Shown here: in pieces, positions 62,386 to 64,000 of the stretch
Layout of the letters: each line of letters opens with the position of its first letter
Position numbering within the stretch: the first letter of the stretch is position 1
DNA from: Jiangella endophytica
GTDB taxonomy: Bacteria; Actinomycetota; Actinomycetes; Jiangellales; Jiangellaceae
Direction of reading: 5' to 3'
NCBI RefSeq assembly: GCF_003427025.1
Contig: NZ_QVAI01000001.1
Coordinates: 186,001-250,000, forward strand
DNA length: 64,000 bases
The notes under the pieces: generated by a model
What the model was told of the DNA's origin: nothing
The model's input: the letters and a program-made list of their open reading frames with translations, nothing else
Databases searched by the model: none
Program-made: the position numbers and the translations under genes

Positions 62386-62709
62386 ATGCAGTACCTGGTT
62401 TCCGTGATCGACGACAGGACCGGCTCGGCCACCCCGGACGAGATGACGGCGATCCACGCGTTCAACGAACGGATCCAGGCGGATGGCCACTGGGTCTTCG
62501 CCGGCGGCCTCGGGGCGCCCAGCTCGGCCACCGTCATCGACAACCGCGGCGACGAGGCGCTGATCACCGACGGACCCTTCGTGGAGTCGAAGGAGTATCT
62601 CGCCGGGTTCTGGGTCATGGAGGCGGCCGACCTCGACGAGGCGCTGAAGCTCGCCGCCGAGGGCTCGAGGGCCTGCAACCGCAGGGTCGAGGTGCGGCCG
62701 TTCCTGTGA
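62386..62709 (+). CDS. YciI/DGPF domain protein
   Basis: This 107-aa protein carries the DGPF motif (ALITDGPFVESKEYLAGFWV) and the conserved FAGGLG segment. YciI-like proteins often accompany ECF sigma factors, but none is adjacent here. It follows the DHFR-like gene by 68 bp. Confidence 0.85.
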   Translation: MQYLVSVIDDRTGSATPDEMTAIHAFNERIQADGHWVFAGGLGAPSSATVIDNRGDEALITDGPFVESKEYLAGFWVMEAADLDEALKLAAEGSRACNRRVEVRPFL

Positions 62710-62719
62710 GCACCTGACA

Positions 62720-62748
62720 TTGACACTCGAACACCTGTTCGATAGTGT
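62720..62748 (+). promoter_or_regulatory. LexA (SOS) box inside a promoter
   Basis: TCGAACACCTGTTCGA (62727-62742) is a perfect match to the actinobacterial SOS box TCGAAC-N4-GTTCGA. It fills the 17-bp spacer between TTGACA (62720-62725) and TAGTGT (62743-62748), so LexA binding would block RNA polymerase directly. Confidence 0.78.
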
Positions 62749-62754
62749 CAACCC

Positions 62755-62838
62755 ATGGTCCTCCCGAACACCACACCGGCGGCCGGCTACGGGCAGCGGC
62801 CGAGCCGCCCCTCCAGGCCACCACCCTCCCCGGGGTGA
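62755..62838 (+). CDS. Short ORF directly behind the SOS promoter (27 aa)
   Basis: ATG 62755 lies about where transcription from the SOS promoter would begin, so it could be a leaderless gene. It encodes MVLPNTTPAAGYGQRPSRPS then RPPPSPG. It is Pro-rich and may be the remnant of a longer SOS gene or just a leader; the next gene starts 83 bp further on. Confidence 0.35.
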   Translation: MVLPNTTPAAGYGQRPSRPSRPPPSPG

Positions 62839-62921
62839 TCGGCAGGGGCCGTCGCCCGGGCTTCCCCGACCCGCGGGCGGCGGCCCTGCCGATCGCTGGA
62901 CGGCGTAGAATCCATCGCGTC

Positions 62922-63215
62922 ATGGCCGTTCTCCGTTACACACTGTTGCGCGCGCTGGTCTTCGCCATCGCGGTCGCGCTGCTCTGGCTCGTCGGGTTCC
63001 GCGGGCTGGTGCTCGTGGCGCTGGGTCTCGTCCTCTCGGGACTGGTCAGCTTCTTCGTGCTGCGTGGCAGCCGCGACCAGGTGTCCATCGCCTGGGATCG
63101 GCGTCTGCGCACCATCCGCGACCGCACCGCCGCCGAGGACGCCTGGGACGACGAGCAGCGCGCCCGGTCCGACGCGGAGACCAACCGTCCTGAAGGGCCG
63201 CCGCGCGAGGCGTGA
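62922..63215 (+). CDS. DUF4229 membrane protein
   Basis: This 97-aa protein has two membrane helices (LRYTLLRALVFAIAVALLWL and a second near residues 28-50) and a charged tail, the DUF4229 layout. These proteins are found beside menA in actinobacteria, as seems true here. TAGAAT at 62906-62911 and the lack of an RBS suggest a leaderless start at the ATG. Confidence 0.82.
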   Translation: MAVLRYTLLRALVFAIAVALLWLVGFRGLVLVALGLVLSGLVSFFVLRGSRDQVSIAWDRRLRTIRDRTAAEDAWDDEQRARSDAETNRPEGPPREA

Positions 63216-63289
63216 CTCCGCCGCCCCCGATGCCTCGGGGGCGCCCTCGCGGGCGCGTGTGATCCAGCCGGGCTGGGTACGTCCGCGCC

Positions 63290-63520
63290 ATGACCGACGA
63301 TCGGCGCACGAAGCCCGGGGCCACGCCCGGTGAGGACCCGCGCGACATCGACCAGGAACGCCTCGGCGACGCCGCGCTCGACGAGATGAACGCCTACGAG
63401 GGCGTCGTCCATCAGCAGCCGGCCACCGGCGAACAGGGGCTCAGCTCCGATAGGCGGGGTCGTGACCTGCATGAACTCGACGACGCCGCCGACGTTCCCC
63501 AGCTCCGAGACGAGAGCTGA
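63290..63520 (+). CDS. Small hydrophilic protein (76 aa)
   Basis: This charged, probably disordered 76-aa protein (MTDDRRTKPGATPGEDPRDI) has an acidic C-terminal half (HELDDAADVPQLRDES). It is not recognised. There is no strong RBS. Confidence 0.5.
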   Translation: MTDDRRTKPGATPGEDPRDIDQERLGDAALDEMNAYEGVVHQQPATGEQGLSSDRRGRDLHELDDAADVPQLRDES

Positions 63521-63629
63521 CCCATTCCTGAGAAAAAAATCTTGACAGGGCGCGTCATGATCCGGTCGTCCCCCTGTCTTGTGGGTCAGATGGCGCCGCG
63601 AGGTGCCGTCCTCACACAGGAGGTTTCCC

Positions 63630-63803
63630 ATGATGACCGACGAATACGAGCGTGCCGCCGAAGACGCCAAGCAGGCCAAGCGCGGCCGGCACCGCGGCGC
63701 GAGCCAGTCGCTGCTGCAGGACCTGCGGGCGGCCATCGTCGCGCGGATCCCCGCCGAGGACCGCGGCTACAGCGGTCCCCGTCGCGCCCGCCGGCACGCC
63801 TGA
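63630..63803 (+). CDS. Small basic protein (57 aa)
   Basis: This 57-aa protein (MMTDEYERAAEDAKQAKRGR) ends in a basic tail (SGPRRARRHA). A strong RBS (CAGGAGG) precedes the ATG and a TTGACA lies about 90 bp upstream in an A-rich stretch, so it is likely expressed. Function unknown. Confidence 0.55.
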   Translation: MMTDEYERAAEDAKQAKRGRHRGASQSLLQDLRAAIVARIPAEDRGYSGPRRARRHA

Positions 63804-63926
63804 GGTGCGGGCGGGAGCACCAACAGTGCCGAACGACCCGCGGACGGCCGCAGCCAGCGGTCCCGCCCGATCCCGAGCCGGCGAGCCGCCGGTTCCCGAC
63901 ACCGGCCCGGCGCGTGGGCGAACCCC

Positions 63927-64000
63927 TCAGCCCACCGCCAGGCCGACCGTCAGCAGGACCGCGAAGACCAGCTCGGTCATGCCGGTCCGCTTCAGCACCG
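63927..64000 (-). CDS. Probable 1,4-dihydroxy-2-naphthoate prenyltransferase, 3' end
   Basis: Only the last 23 codons are in the window (VLKRTGMTELVFAVLLTVGL then AVG and stop). The terminal membrane helix and the preceding LKRTG resemble the MenA C-terminus, and the neighbouring DUF4229 gene supports this. Identification rests on a short segment. Confidence 0.45.
   Translation of the reverse strand, partial: VLKRTGMTELVFAVLLTVGLAVG

Overview
The window is chromosomal DNA of a high-GC actinobacterium. Evidence is the very GC-rich third codon positions, frequent GTG/TTG starts, and a gene order matching a conserved actinobacterial block: disA-radA, ppx, a sugar-phosphate isomerase-like gene, proC, an excisionase-like HTH gene, the 33-aa ribosomal protein bS22, an epimerase, plsC, a HAD hydrolase, glutaredoxin, rex, hemACDB, then hemL-phosphatase-resA-ccdA-resB-ccsB. 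The order resembles M. tuberculosis Rv0496-Rv0529, but LPXTG and repeat-rich secreted proteins and serine-recombinase elements point to a non-mycobacterial lineage. A Jiangella-like actinomycete is a guess.

Layout. 1-2884: end of disA, radA, a methyltransferase. 2940-9240: two related secreted Trp/Cys-repeat proteins (one LPXTG-anchored) flanking ppx, a VanY-type peptidase and a TIM-barrel gene. 9244-11386: TetR and an ABC-2 exporter. 11442-14412: proline dehydrogenase, proC, a deacetylase-like gene. 14613-24330: membrane lipid and tetrapyrrole genes, with a Rex operator upstream of rex-hemA-hemC-hemD; hemB follows a long palindrome. 24333-28884: hydrolase, Fur-catalase pair, secreted M28 peptidase. 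28963-34935: hemL and System II cytochrome c maturation. 34936-36524: gene-free, repeat-rich DNA bounded by ~0.2-kb inverted repeats. 36525-41307: PLDc_N protein, two Lrp regulators, a decayed dps, a PLP dehydratase, a rhodanese, and an F420-type LLM oxidoreductase.

41156-59505 is an ~18.3-kb integrative element inside the LLM gene. A 17-bp direct repeat (TAGACCCAGATCGACTC) marks both ends. The element supplies a new 5' end for the LLM gene; the displaced 49-codon 5' end lies just beyond the right end, beside a decayed recombinase from an apparently older insertion (59488-60235). The element carries a small serine recombinase at the left, a large serine integrase at the right, a 1755-aa phage-structural-like protein with small upstream genes, four copies of a 20-bp palindrome, a DUF4145-type protein, and an overlapping nuclease-toxin/immunity pair. 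No terminase, portal, capsid, relaxase or FtsK-type transfer gene was recognised.

60265-64000 returns to host-like DNA: DUF3806 protein, cytidine-deaminase-like protein, a broken GNAT gene, a DHFR-like and a YciI-like protein, a SOS-box promoter, a DUF4229 protein, two small proteins and the 3' end of a probable menA.
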